From Pseudomonas pisciculturae (GTDB taxonomy: Bacteria > Pseudomonadota > Gammaproteobacteria > Pseudomonadales > Pseudomonadaceae), in assembly GCF_015461805.1 (NCBI RefSeq), contig NZ_JACVZE010000008.1:124001-188000 (forward strand): DNA of 64,000 nucleotides, read 5' to 3'. The notes beneath the pieces were generated by a model that was given only the letters and a program-made list of their open reading frames with translations, was not told where the DNA came from and made no database searches. Positions 25,627 to 34,293 of the stretch are shown here, piece after piece; position 1 is the first letter of the stretch; each line of letters starts with the position of its first letter. Both the position numbers and the translations under genes were made by a program.

Positions 25627-27159
25627 TTACCGGGCCGAAGCGAGTTGAGAGAAGGCGGTGCCGAACCACTGCTGCACGCCATGCATCGTCGCGGCAGAAG
25701 TGTCCAGGAACGGTTGCGGGTACACGCCGATGTAGATCAGCAGTACCGCAAGGCCGAGCACCATGATCAGTTCGCGAGCATCCATCCCTTGCAGGACGGT
25801 GTCGGACTTGGCCGGGCCGAAGTAGGCGCGGTGGATCATGATCAGCGAGTAGACCGAACCGAATACCAGGCCGGAAGTCGCAATGGCGCTGATCCACGGG
25901 GTTTGCACGAAGGCACCCATGAGGATCAGGAACTCGCCGATGAAGTTACCGGTACCCGGCAAGCCCAAGGATGCGGCGGCGAAGAACAGGCTGATCGCCG
26001 GCAGGTACGCGATGCGCGACCACACGCCACCCATCTCACGCATGTCACGGGTATGCAGGCGCTCGTACAGCTGGCCACTCAGGATAAAGAGGGCAGCGGC
26101 CGAAACACCGTGGGCCAACATCTGGATCACCGCGCCTTGCAGCGCCAGTTGGCTGCCGGAGTAGATGCCGATCAGTACGAAACCCATGTGGGAAACGGAC
26201 GAGAAGGCAATCAGACGCTTGATGTCGGTTTGGGCGAACGCCAGGAACGCACCGTAGAAGATCCCGATCAGACCCAGGGTCATGGCGATCGGCGCGAACT
26301 CGGCCGAGGCATTCGGGAACAGCGGCAGGGCGAAACGCAGCAGGCCGTAGGCAGCGGTTTTCAGCAGGATACCGGCCAGGTCAACGGAACCTGCGGTCGG
26401 CGCCTGTGCGTGAGCATCCGGCAGCCAGGAGTGGAACGGCACCACCGGCAGCTTCACCGCAAACGCGATGAAGAAGCCCAGCATCAGGATGTACTCGGTG
26501 GTCAGGGACATCTTGGTTTTCAACAGGTCGGCGTAGTTGAAGGTGATCACGCCGGTGGTGTTGAAGTTGACCAGTACCAGACCCAGGATCGCCACCAACA
26601 TGATCAGGCCGGAAGCCTGGGTGAAGATGAAGAACTTGGTCGCCGCGTAGATCCGGGTTTTCTTGCCGTCCGAAGAACTGTGACCCCAGAGCGCGATGAG
26701 GAAGTACATCGGCACCAGCATCATTTCCCAGAAGAAGAAGAACATGAACAGGTCCAGCGCCAGGAACACGCCGACAACGCCGCCCAAAATCCACATCAGG
26801 TTCAGGTGGAAGAAGCCCACGTGACGCTGAATCTCTTTCCAGGAGCAAAGTACCGAGAGGATACCCAGCAAGCCGGTCAGCAGGATCATCAACAGTGACA
26901 GGCCGTCGAGGGCCAGGTGCACGTTGATGCCGAAGCGCTGGATCCACACGTGCTTGAATTCAAGCGCGAACGTTGGATCGACACCCGGTGCCGGAGCAAA
27001 TGAATAGTCGCCATGGGCCCACAGCCAGAGGCCGAGTGCGAGTTCCAGGGACATGGTCAGCAACGCAATCCAGCGGGGGAGGGTGGCGCCGAAGCGCTCA
27101 CCCATCCAGCAGAGCAGGCCGCCGATAAAGGGGATCAGGATTAGCCAGGGCAGAATCAT
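25627..27159 (-). CDS. nuoM: NADH-quinone oxidoreductase subunit M
   Basis: This 510-residue proton-pumping membrane subunit of complex I has about 14 transmembrane helices. The signatures KLPVVPFHSWLPDAHAQAPT and RLIAFSSVSHMGFVLIG are typical of the NuoM/ND4 family, and the conserved glutamate of the fifth helix region lies in FFFWEMMLVPMYF. It is placed between nuoL and nuoN in the standard order, 49 bases after nuoL. The length agrees with the E. coli and P. aeruginosa proteins. Confidence 0.97.
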   Translation of the reverse strand: MILPWLILIPFIGGLLCWMGERFGATLPRWIALLTMSLELALGLWLWAHGDYSFAPAPGVDPTFALEFKHVWIQRFGINVHLALDGLSLLMILLTGLLGILSVLCSWKEIQRHVGFFHLNLMWILGGVVGVFLALDLFMFFFFWEMMLVPMYFLIALWGHSSSDGKKTRIYAATKFFIFTQASGLIMLVAILGLVLVNFNTTGVITFNYADLLKTKMSLTTEYILMLGFFIAFAVKLPVVPFHSWLPDAHAQAPTAGSVDLAGILLKTAAYGLLRFALPLFPNASAEFAPIAMTLGLIGIFYGAFLAFAQTDIKRLIAFSSVSHMGFVLIGIYSGSQLALQGAVIQMLAHGVSAAALFILSGQLYERLHTRDMREMGGVWSRIAYLPAISLFFAAASLGLPGTGNFIGEFLILMGAFVQTPWISAIATSGLVFGSVYSLIMIHRAYFGPAKSDTVLQGMDARELIMVLGLAVLLIYIGVYPQPFLDTSAATMHGVQQWFGTAFSQLASAR

Positions 27160-27208
27160 GACAGGCTCGTTTCCTTTCGCAAGTTCGCAAAGTTGGCAAA
27201 GTTCATAA

Positions 27209-29062
27209 TCAGACCGCTACCACAACGATGGCGCCGATCACCAGAACCGCACCGGCGGCCATGGACGCGGCATACCAACGCAGTTGACCGGTCTCGCTGC
27301 GGCTCAGGGCGGTGTGACCGGCCTTGGCGGCGCGCGGGATCAAACCGATGGTCTGGTCGAGCGGGTCTTTGCGCAGTACATGGCTGATGGCCAGGTAAGG
27401 CTTGACGAACAGTTTGTCGTAGATCCAGTCGAAGCCCCAGGCAGCGAACCACCAGGCCGACAGGAAGCGGCCAATGCCACTGTTGGCAACGCCCGTCACG
27501 AAGCGACGCTTGCCGAGGAACAGCAGCGCGGCCAACAGGATACCGGCGATGGCGATGGCGCCCGAGGCGATTTCCAGGCTGTGCTTGGCAGCGCCGCCGG
27601 CATGGCCGGCGCTTTCCGGCAGTACACCGGCCAACGGTGGAGTGATCATGGCGCCGATGAAGGTCGACAGCACGATCAGTACCGACAAAGGCAACCAGTG
27701 GGAGATGCCGTGGCCTGCGTGGGCTTCGGTCTTGGCTTCACCGTGGAACGTGATGAAGATCAGGCGGAAGGTGTACAGCGAGGTCATGAACGCACCCACC
27801 AGGCCTGCGTACAGCAGGTTCTGGTTACCGCTGGCAAAGGCTTCCCAGAGGATTTCGTCTTTCGAGTAGAAACCGGCGGTCACCAGTGGCAGGGCTGCGA
27901 GCGCGGCACCACCGACGATGAAGCTGGCGTAGGCCAGTGGCAGTTTCTTCCACAGGCCGCCCATCTTGAAGATGTTCTGCTCGTGATGGCAGGCAACGAT
28001 CACCGCACCGGAGGCAAGGAACAGCAGGGCCTTGAAGAAGGCGTGGGTCATCAGGTGGAAGATTGCCGCGTCCCAGGCACCAACGCCCAGGGCCAGGAAC
28101 ATGTAGCCGATCTGGCTCATGGTCGAGTAGGCGAGGATACGCTTGATGTCGGTCTGTACCAGGGCAGCAAAACCGGCCAGCACCAGAGTCACGCCGCCGA
28201 CGATGCCGACAAGGTGCAGGATGTCCGGCGCCAGGGTGAACAGGCCGTGGGTACGGGCGATCAGGTAGACACCGGCGGTTACCATGGTTGCCGCGTGAAT
28301 CAGTGCCGAAACCGGGGTAGGGCCGGCCATCGCGTCCGCCAGCCAGGTTTGCAGCGGCAGTTGCGCGGATTTACCCACGGCGCCGCCCAGCAGCATCAGG
28401 GTCGCCAACGTGATCCAGAAGTCGCCAACCTGGAACTTCTGCGGTGCCAGCACCAGCAGTTCCTGGATGTTCAGCGTGCCCACCTGTTGGAACAGGATAA
28501 ACAGGCCGATGGCCATGAACACGTCACCGATACGGGTCACGATGAAGGCTTTAAGAGCTGCGTTACCGTTGTTGCGGTTGCTGTAGTAGAAACCGATCAA
28601 CAGGTACGAGCACAGGCCCACGCCTTCCCAGCCGAAGTACAGGAACAACAGGTTATCGCCCAGCACCAGGAACAGCATGCTGGCGATAAACAGGTTGGTG
28701 TACGAGAAGAAGCGCGAGTAACCGGCTTCACCGCGCATGTACCAGGACGCGAACAAGTGGATCAAAAAGCCTACACCCACCACCACGCCCAGCATGGTGA
28801 TCGACAGGCCGTCGACGTAGAGGGCGAAGTTCGGCTTGAAGCCTTCTACCGACATCCACTGCCACAGCACCAGGGTGTAGTGGCCGCCTTCGGGCGGCGC
28901 CACGTTGAATTGCCAGATGACGTAGGCGGCCACGATGGCCGACAGGCCAATGGAGCCCACGCCGATCAGGGCAGAGAGGTTTTCCGACCAGCGTCCGCGA
29001 GAGAACGACAGCAGCAGGAAACCGATCAGGGGAAATACGAAAGTCAGAAAGATCATGTTCAT
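27209..29062 (-). CDS. nuoL: NADH-quinone oxidoreductase subunit L
   Basis: At 617 residues this is the largest proton-pumping membrane subunit of complex I. It has about 16 transmembrane helices plus the long lateral helix near the C-terminus that clamps NuoM and NuoN. Family motifs are visible: SAQLPLQTWLADAMAGPTPVS with the conserved lysine environment and RILAYSTMSQIGYMFLA. Its ATG overlaps the nuoK stop codon (ATGA), so translation is probably coupled. The length is normal. Confidence 0.97.
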   Translation of the reverse strand: MNMIFLTFVFPLIGFLLLSFSRGRWSENLSALIGVGSIGLSAIVAAYVIWQFNVAPPEGGHYTLVLWQWMSVEGFKPNFALYVDGLSITMLGVVVGVGFLIHLFASWYMRGEAGYSRFFSYTNLFIASMLFLVLGDNLLFLYFGWEGVGLCSYLLIGFYYSNRNNGNAALKAFIVTRIGDVFMAIGLFILFQQVGTLNIQELLVLAPQKFQVGDFWITLATLMLLGGAVGKSAQLPLQTWLADAMAGPTPVSALIHAATMVTAGVYLIARTHGLFTLAPDILHLVGIVGGVTLVLAGFAALVQTDIKRILAYSTMSQIGYMFLALGVGAWDAAIFHLMTHAFFKALLFLASGAVIVACHHEQNIFKMGGLWKKLPLAYASFIVGGAALAALPLVTAGFYSKDEILWEAFASGNQNLLYAGLVGAFMTSLYTFRLIFITFHGEAKTEAHAGHGISHWLPLSVLIVLSTFIGAMITPPLAGVLPESAGHAGGAAKHSLEIASGAIAIAGILLAALLFLGKRRFVTGVANSGIGRFLSAWWFAAWGFDWIYDKLFVKPYLAISHVLRKDPLDQTIGLIPRAAKAGHTALSRSETGQLRWYAASMAAGAVLVIGAIVVVAV

Positions 29063-29367
29063 CCGCGCATCTCACTGGCAGCGTCGATATCAAGCGTGTG
29101 GAAGCGACGATACAGTTGCAGCAGGATCGCCAGGCCAATACTGGCCTCGGCGGCTGCCAGGCTGATCACCAGGATGAACATGACTTGTCCATCCGGCTGG
29201 CCCCAACGCGCACCGGCAACGATGAAGGCCAGTGCTGCGGCGTTCATCATGATTTCCAGGCTCATCAACACGAACAGAATGTTACGGCGAACCATCAGGC
29301 CGACCAGGCCAAGGCAGAACAGGATGCCGGCGACCGCCAGACCATGCTCCAAAGGGATAGCAGGCAT
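29059..29367 (-). CDS. nuoK: NADH-quinone oxidoreductase subunit K
   Basis: This 102-residue three-helix membrane subunit of complex I contains the two conserved glutamates used in proton transfer, in VLMSLEIMMNAAAL and AAAEASIGLAIL. The ATG at 29367 is chosen because AAGGAG lies 8 bases before it; the ATG two codons earlier is only 2 bases from that site. The gene starts 2 bases after nuoJ and overlaps nuoL by four bases. Confidence 0.96.
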   Translation of the reverse strand: MPAIPLEHGLAVAGILFCLGLVGLMVRRNILFVLMSLEIMMNAAALAFIVAGARWGQPDGQVMFILVISLAAAEASIGLAILLQLYRRFHTLDIDAASEMRG

Positions 29368-29369
29368 CG

Positions 29370-29873
29370 TCATTGCTCCTTGGCTTCGTTGCGGCCCAAG
29401 TGGAAGGCGGTGATGGCTGCGGCGAGCAGCAGCATCGAAGCCAGTTCGACCACCAGCAGGTACGGGCCGAACAGGCTGATGCCCACGGCCTTGGCGTCTA
29501 CGGTGGTGTGGCCGATGGCCTGGCCGCTCTGGTGAGCGAACAGCACGTACAGCAGTTCACCCAGCAGCAGGGCTGCCAGCACAACCGGGCCCAGCCAGAT
29601 GCCGGGCTTGAGCCAGACGCGCTCCTGGGCGACCGAAGCCGGCCCCAGGTTGAGCATCATCACCACAAACACGAACAGCACCATGATGGCGCCCGCGTAG
29701 GCGATCACTTCCAGCACACCGGCGAACGGTGCGCCGAGGCTGAAAAAGGTCATGGCCACGGCGATCAACGAAATGATCAGGTAGAGCAGGGCGTGCACAG
29801 GATTGGTGTTGGTGATCACGCGAAGCGTGGACACCACTGCAATACCGGACGCGAAATAGAAAGCGAATTCCAT
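29370..29873 (-). CDS. nuoJ: NADH-quinone oxidoreductase subunit J
   Basis: This 167-residue membrane subunit of complex I has five transmembrane helices and sits next to the quinone site. The conserved stretch EVIAYAGAIMVLFVFVVMML, with its pi-bulge tyrosine/glycine region in helix 3, is fully present. It is placed 9 bases after nuoI and 2 bases before nuoK. The length is close to that of other Pseudomonas NuoJ proteins. Confidence 0.96.
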   Translation of the reverse strand: MEFAFYFASGIAVVSTLRVITNTNPVHALLYLIISLIAVAMTFFSLGAPFAGVLEVIAYAGAIMVLFVFVVMMLNLGPASVAQERVWLKPGIWLGPVVLAALLLGELLYVLFAHQSGQAIGHTTVDAKAVGISLFGPYLLVVELASMLLLAAAITAFHLGRNEAKEQ

Positions 29874-29882
29874 CTTTCTTCC

Positions 29883-30431
29883 TTAAGGCAGCAAGCTCTT
29901 CACGTTGATCGGCTCGGCTTCGTTTTGTGCGGCGCCCTTCGGCTTACCGGCAACGGCCATACCTGCAACACGATAGAAGTTGTAATCAGGGTTTTTACCG
30001 GGACCAGAGATCAGCAGATCTTCTTTCTCGTACACCAGGTCCTGACGTTTGAACTCGGCCATCTCGAAATCCGGCGTGAGCTGGATCGCGGTGGTCGGGC
30101 AAGCTTCCTCGCAGAGGCCGCAGAAAATGCAGCGCGAGAAGTTGATGCGGAAGAAGTCCGGGTACCAGCGACCGTCTTCGGTTTCAGCTTTCTGCAGGGA
30201 GATGCAACCCACCGGGCACGCCACGGCGCACAGGTTGCAGGCTACGCAGCGTTCTTCGCCATCGGGGTCGCGGGTGAGCACGATACGGCCGCGATAACGC
30301 GGCGGCAGGTACACCGCTTCTTCCGGGTATTGCAGGGTGTCGCGTTTGCGAAAGCCGTGACCGAACACCATCACCAGGCTTCGCAACTGGGTACCGGTAC
30401 CCTTAACGATGTCGCCAATATATTTGAACAT
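29883..30431 (-). CDS. nuoI: NADH-quinone oxidoreductase subunit I (two 4Fe-4S clusters)
   Basis: This 182-residue ferredoxin-like subunit carries clusters N6a and N6b, which pass electrons from NuoG to NuoB. Both binding motifs are intact: CVACNLCAVACPVGC and CIFCGLCEEACPTTA. The N-terminal helix (FKYIGDIVKGTGTQLRSL) lies on the membrane arm. It follows nuoH by 11 bases and precedes nuoJ by 9 bases. Confidence 0.97.
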   Translation of the reverse strand: MFKYIGDIVKGTGTQLRSLVMVFGHGFRKRDTLQYPEEAVYLPPRYRGRIVLTRDPDGEERCVACNLCAVACPVGCISLQKAETEDGRWYPDFFRINFSRCIFCGLCEEACPTTAIQLTPDFEMAEFKRQDLVYEKEDLLISGPGKNPDYNFYRVAGMAVAGKPKGAAQNEAEPINVKSLLP

Positions 30432-30442
30432 GGGTCAAATCC

Positions 30443-31450
30443 TCACTGAACCGCGCCGGCGGGCGTGTTCAACAACACAACGGCAGCCGTCACCAGCAAA
30501 TTGATCAGGGTCAGCGGCAGGCAGAAGCGCCAGCTGAAATCCATCACCTGGTCGTATCGTGGACGCGGAATGGAAGCGCGCAGCAGGATAAACAACATGA
30601 TGAAGAACGCGGTCTTGAGGAAGAACCAGAAGAACGCCAACTGCGGCAGGATGCCGAACGGACCATGCCAGCCGCCGAAGAACAGCGTGACCAGCAGGGC
30701 CGAGATCAAGATGATGCCGATGTATTCACCGACGAAGAACATGCCCCATTTCATGCCGGCATATTCAATGTGGTAACCGTCGGCCAGTTCCTGTTCTGCT
30801 TCCGGCTGGTCGAAGGGGTGACGGTGAGTCACGGCCACGCCAGCGATGAAGAAGGTACAGAAGCCGAAGAACTGCGGAATGATGAACCACAGGTTCTGCG
30901 CCTGGTACTCAACGATGTCGCGCATGTTGAACGAGCCAACCTGAACCACGATGCCCATCAGCGCCAGGCCCATGAACACTTCGTAGGACACGGTCTGGGC
31001 CGAAGCCCGCAAGCTGCCCAACAGGGCGAACTTGTTGTTACTGGCCCAACCGGCGAACAGCACCGCGTAGACCGACAAACCGGCCATGGCGAAGAAGAAC
31101 AGCAGGCCGATGTTCAGGTCCGCCACGCCCCAGGTCGGGGTGATCGGGATGATCGCGAAGGCGATCAGCAAGGCGCTCATGGCTACGACCGGTGCCAGGG
31201 TGAAGATCACCTTGTCGGCAAACGGAGGGGTCCAGTCTTCCTTGAAGAACATTTTGAGCATGTCGGCCGCGATCTGGAACATGCCGAACGGGCCAACGCG
31301 GTTCGGACCGTAACGGTCCTGCCACCAGCCCAGCAGGCGACGTTCGACGAAGCTGAGCAGGGCGCCCGCCACGACCACGGCCAACAGGATCACGATGGCC
31401 TTGACCACCGAGATGATCACATCGATCACTTCAGGAGTGAACCAAGTCAT
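30443..31450 (-). CDS. nuoH: NADH-quinone oxidoreductase subunit H
   Basis: This 335-residue membrane subunit (eight helices) forms much of the ubiquinone-binding chamber and links the peripheral arm to the proton channels. Signature regions seen are RRLLGWWQDRYGPNRVGPFG, the charged E-rich loop DQPEAEQELADGYHIEYAG and RASIPRPRYDQVMDFSWR. It overlaps the nuoG stop by four bases, suggesting translational coupling. The length is normal for the family. Confidence 0.97.
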   Translation of the reverse strand: MTWFTPEVIDVIISVVKAIVILLAVVVAGALLSFVERRLLGWWQDRYGPNRVGPFGMFQIAADMLKMFFKEDWTPPFADKVIFTLAPVVAMSALLIAFAIIPITPTWGVADLNIGLLFFFAMAGLSVYAVLFAGWASNNKFALLGSLRASAQTVSYEVFMGLALMGIVVQVGSFNMRDIVEYQAQNLWFIIPQFFGFCTFFIAGVAVTHRHPFDQPEAEQELADGYHIEYAGMKWGMFFVGEYIGIILISALLVTLFFGGWHGPFGILPQLAFFWFFLKTAFFIMLFILLRASIPRPRYDQVMDFSWRFCLPLTLINLLVTAAVVLLNTPAGAVQ

Positions 31451-34158
31451 TTCGCTGCCTCCTGCAGACCGTCAACGGTTTTGCCAAAGATCGCCGCTGG
31501 AATGCCAGCGATGCCTTTTGGCAAGGCAATCAGGCCAGCGCCGAGCTCTTCATTGATGCGCAGCGGCAGACGCAGGGTCTGGCCGGCTACGGTCAAGCTG
31601 AGCAGGGCACCGTCGTTGACGCCCAGGCGATCGGCTTCGGACTTGGCCACCGACACATAGGCTTCAGGAATGCGCCCTTGCACCGGCGCGGCTTTGGAAG
31701 AGTTCTCTTCGCTGCCGAACAGGTGGAAGAACGGCACAACCTGCCAGGTGCCCTGGGCCGGGTTGAACGGACGCGGTACGGCAGCGAACCAGTTCAGCGA
31801 ATCACCGGTGCTTTCGATCAGGCGGGTGCCTGGGTCGCCAGCGCGGATGTGACCACCGACTTCGTCCTGGAACTTGTTCCAGGCTTGTGGCGAGTTCCAG
31901 CCCGGCGACCAGGCAAATGGCACCTGCTGACGCGGTTCGGCGGAGCCCGAGTAACCTTCCATGGAGAAGGCAAACGCGGTGTCGTTGTCTTGTGGGGTAC
32001 GCGGTTCGTGCACGCTGATATTGGCGCGCATGGCGGTACGACCGGAGTAACGCAGCGGTTCACGGGCCAGTTTCATGCCCTTGATGCGGAACGCGGCAGA
32101 TGGCGCAGCGTCGACGATGCGGGCCAGTTGCGGCGCGCTGGCGGCGGTGGCAGCGGTCACGTGGTCGAGCTGGGTCCAGTCGATCGGTTGGTTCAGCAGG
32201 GTGGCGCGCAGGGCATGCAGCCAGCGCCAGCCTTCGTGTACCAGGATGCTGGCGTCCATGTACTTCGGATCGAACACCTGGAAGAAACGCTGAGCGCGGC
32301 CTTCCTGGCTCACCAGAGTACCGTCGCCTTCGGCGAAGGTGGCGGCTGGCAGCACCAGGTCGGCACGTTCGCTGGTGGCGGTGGTCTGGTGGTCGGCAAC
32401 GATCAGCACCTTGGTGGCGTTGAGCGCGGCGTCGACCTTGGCCGAATCCGTACGGGTGTACAGGTCGTTTTCCAGCACCACGATGGCGTCGGCATTGCCG
32501 TCGATCACCGCTTGCAGGCCAGCGTCCAGGGACTCGCCACCGAGCATGGCCAGGCCAAGGCTGTTGGCTTCCGGCACTACCAGGCTGATGGAGCCGTTCT
32601 TGTCACGCAGCTTCAGGGCCTTGGCGATGTTGGCCGCGGCTTCGATCAGCGCTTTGGAACCCAACGAGGTACCGGCAATGATCAAGGGGCGCTTGGCCGC
32701 CAGCAGGGCGTCGGCGATACGCTGGGCCAGTTCGACGGCTTCGGTGTCCAGGCCTTCGACGGCAGGGGCGCTGGCGTCGAGGGCGTGAGCCACGGCGAAA
32801 CCGATGCGAGCCAGGTCGTCTGGTGCGGCGTGCACGCACTCTTCGGCGATGTCGTCGAGCTTGGTTTCAGCCAGGCTGGCGATAAACAACGGGTTCAGCG
32901 CGTGCTGGCCGATGTTTTTCACCGCAGCGTCGAGCCACGGCTGTACGCGCATGGCGTCAGCCATCTCTTCGGCCTTGCCTTTGACCGACTGGCGCAGGGA
33001 CAGGGCTACGCGGGCAGCGGTTTGGGTCAGGTCTTCACCGAGCACGAAAATGGCGTCGTGGTCTTCGATGTCGCGCATGTTTGGAACCGGCAGCGGGCTG
33101 TCGTTCAATACTTGCAGGACCAGACGGATTCGCTCCAGCTCACCGGCTTCGATGCCGCTGTAGAAGTGCTCGGCCCCGACCAGTTCGCGCAACGCGTAGT
33201 TGCTTTCGAGGCTGGCGCGTGGCGAACCGATACCGACGATATTGCGGCCGCGCAGCAGGTCGGCGGCTTTATCCAGCGCGTCGTCCAGGCTCAGCTTGGC
33301 ACCGCCGGCCAGTGGCTGGCGCGGGCGGTCCTTGCGGTTGACGTAGCCATAGCCAAAACGGCCACGGTCGCACAGGAAGTATTGGTTGACCGAACCGTTG
33401 AAGCGGTTTTCGATGCGACGCAGTTCGCCGTAGCGCTCGCCTGGGGAGATGTTGCAACCGCTGGAGCAGCCATGGCAGATGCTCGGTGCGAATTGCATGT
33501 CCCACTTACGGTTGTAGCGCTCGGAGTGAGTCTTGTCGGTGAACACACCGGTCGGGCAGACCTCGGTGAGGTTGCCGGAGAACTCGCTTTCGAGCACGCC
33601 GTCTTCAACGCGACCGAAGTACACGTTGTCGTGGGCGCCGAATACGCCCAGGTCGGTGCCGCCGGCGTAGTCTTTATAGAAGCGCACGCAGCGGTAGCAG
33701 GCGATGCAGCGGTTCATCTCGTGGGAAATGAACGGGCCGAGGTCCTGGTTCTGGTGGGTACGCTTGGTGAAGCGATAACGGCGCTCGTTGTGGCCGGTCA
33801 TCACCGTCATGTCTTGCAGGTGGCAGTGACCGCCTTCCTCACAGACCGGGCAGTCGTGGGGGTGGTTGGTCATCAGCCATTCGACAACGCTGGCGCGGAA
33901 CGCCTTGGATTCTTCATCTTCGATGGAGATCCAGGTGTTGTCGGTGGCTGGGGTCATGCACGACATGACGATACGACCACGGGTGTCGTTTTCGTCGGTG
34001 TATTGCTTGACCGCACACTGGCGACAGGCACCGACGCTACCAAGTGCGGGGTGCCAGCAGAAATACGGGATGTCGAGACCGAGTGACAGACACGCCTGTA
34101 ACAGGTTGTCTGCCCCATCGACTTCGAGCGCTTTGCCGTCTACGTGGATAGTGGCCAT
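31447..34158 (-). CDS. nuoG: NADH-quinone oxidoreductase subunit G
   Basis: This 903-residue iron-sulfur subunit of the complex I peripheral arm is related to molybdopterin oxidoreductases. The N-terminal 2Fe-2S ligands are in CWHPALGSVGACRQC with a fourth cysteine in GRIVMSC. The HxxxCxxCxxxxxC motif (HDCPVCEEGGHC) and CIACYRC hold further 4Fe-4S clusters. The extra cluster N7 motif (CHGCSSGC, then FLCDRGRFGYG) is present as in E. coli; many other bacteria lack it. The rest is the molybdopterin-type fold without cofactor. Unlike most nuo junctions, 135 bases separate it from nuoF and hold a hairpin. No strong ribosome site precedes the ATG. Confidence 0.97.
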   Translation of the reverse strand: MATIHVDGKALEVDGADNLLQACLSLGLDIPYFCWHPALGSVGACRQCAVKQYTDENDTRGRIVMSCMTPATDNTWISIEDEESKAFRASVVEWLMTNHPHDCPVCEEGGHCHLQDMTVMTGHNERRYRFTKRTHQNQDLGPFISHEMNRCIACYRCVRFYKDYAGGTDLGVFGAHDNVYFGRVEDGVLESEFSGNLTEVCPTGVFTDKTHSERYNRKWDMQFAPSICHGCSSGCNISPGERYGELRRIENRFNGSVNQYFLCDRGRFGYGYVNRKDRPRQPLAGGAKLSLDDALDKAADLLRGRNIVGIGSPRASLESNYALRELVGAEHFYSGIEAGELERIRLVLQVLNDSPLPVPNMRDIEDHDAIFVLGEDLTQTAARVALSLRQSVKGKAEEMADAMRVQPWLDAAVKNIGQHALNPLFIASLAETKLDDIAEECVHAAPDDLARIGFAVAHALDASAPAVEGLDTEAVELAQRIADALLAAKRPLIIAGTSLGSKALIEAAANIAKALKLRDKNGSISLVVPEANSLGLAMLGGESLDAGLQAVIDGNADAIVVLENDLYTRTDSAKVDAALNATKVLIVADHQTTATSERADLVLPAATFAEGDGTLVSQEGRAQRFFQVFDPKYMDASILVHEGWRWLHALRATLLNQPIDWTQLDHVTAATAASAPQLARIVDAAPSAAFRIKGMKLAREPLRYSGRTAMRANISVHEPRTPQDNDTAFAFSMEGYSGSAEPRQQVPFAWSPGWNSPQAWNKFQDEVGGHIRAGDPGTRLIESTGDSLNWFAAVPRPFNPAQGTWQVVPFFHLFGSEENSSKAAPVQGRIPEAYVSVAKSEADRLGVNDGALLSLTVAGQTLRLPLRINEELGAGLIALPKGIAGIPAAIFGKTVDGLQEAAK

Positions 34159-34260
34159 GGTTCAAAGTTCTTCGTTGGCCCGTTGTCAGCGGGCGTGGCT
34201 AATGGAATCTTGTTATTCATGTGCATCTACACAGCCGTTAAGGCGTCAGCACATGAGAAA

Positions 34261-34282
34261 GCGAAGGGCACGGACCCTTCGC
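34261..34282 (-). promoter_or_regulatory. Hairpin in the nuoF-nuoG gap
   Basis: GCGAAGGG (34261-34268) and CCCTTCGC (34275-34282) form a perfect 8-bp stem with a 6-base loop, starting 11 bases after the nuoF stop. On the transcript strand it is followed by UUUCUC. It could be an attenuator, an RNA-processing site or a stability element within the operon. Position and symmetry are seen; the role is inferred. Confidence 0.5.
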
Positions 34283-34293
34283 TTCTTTAAGCG

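Noticed and set aside
27284..29413. 709-residue open frame opposite nuoL and nuoK
   Set aside because: Antisense to conserved complex I genes; Gln/His/Gly/Asp-rich low-complexity composition typical of a shadow frame.
31678..34086. 802-residue open frame opposite nuoG
   Set aside because: Antisense to an intact conserved gene; no recognisable domain.
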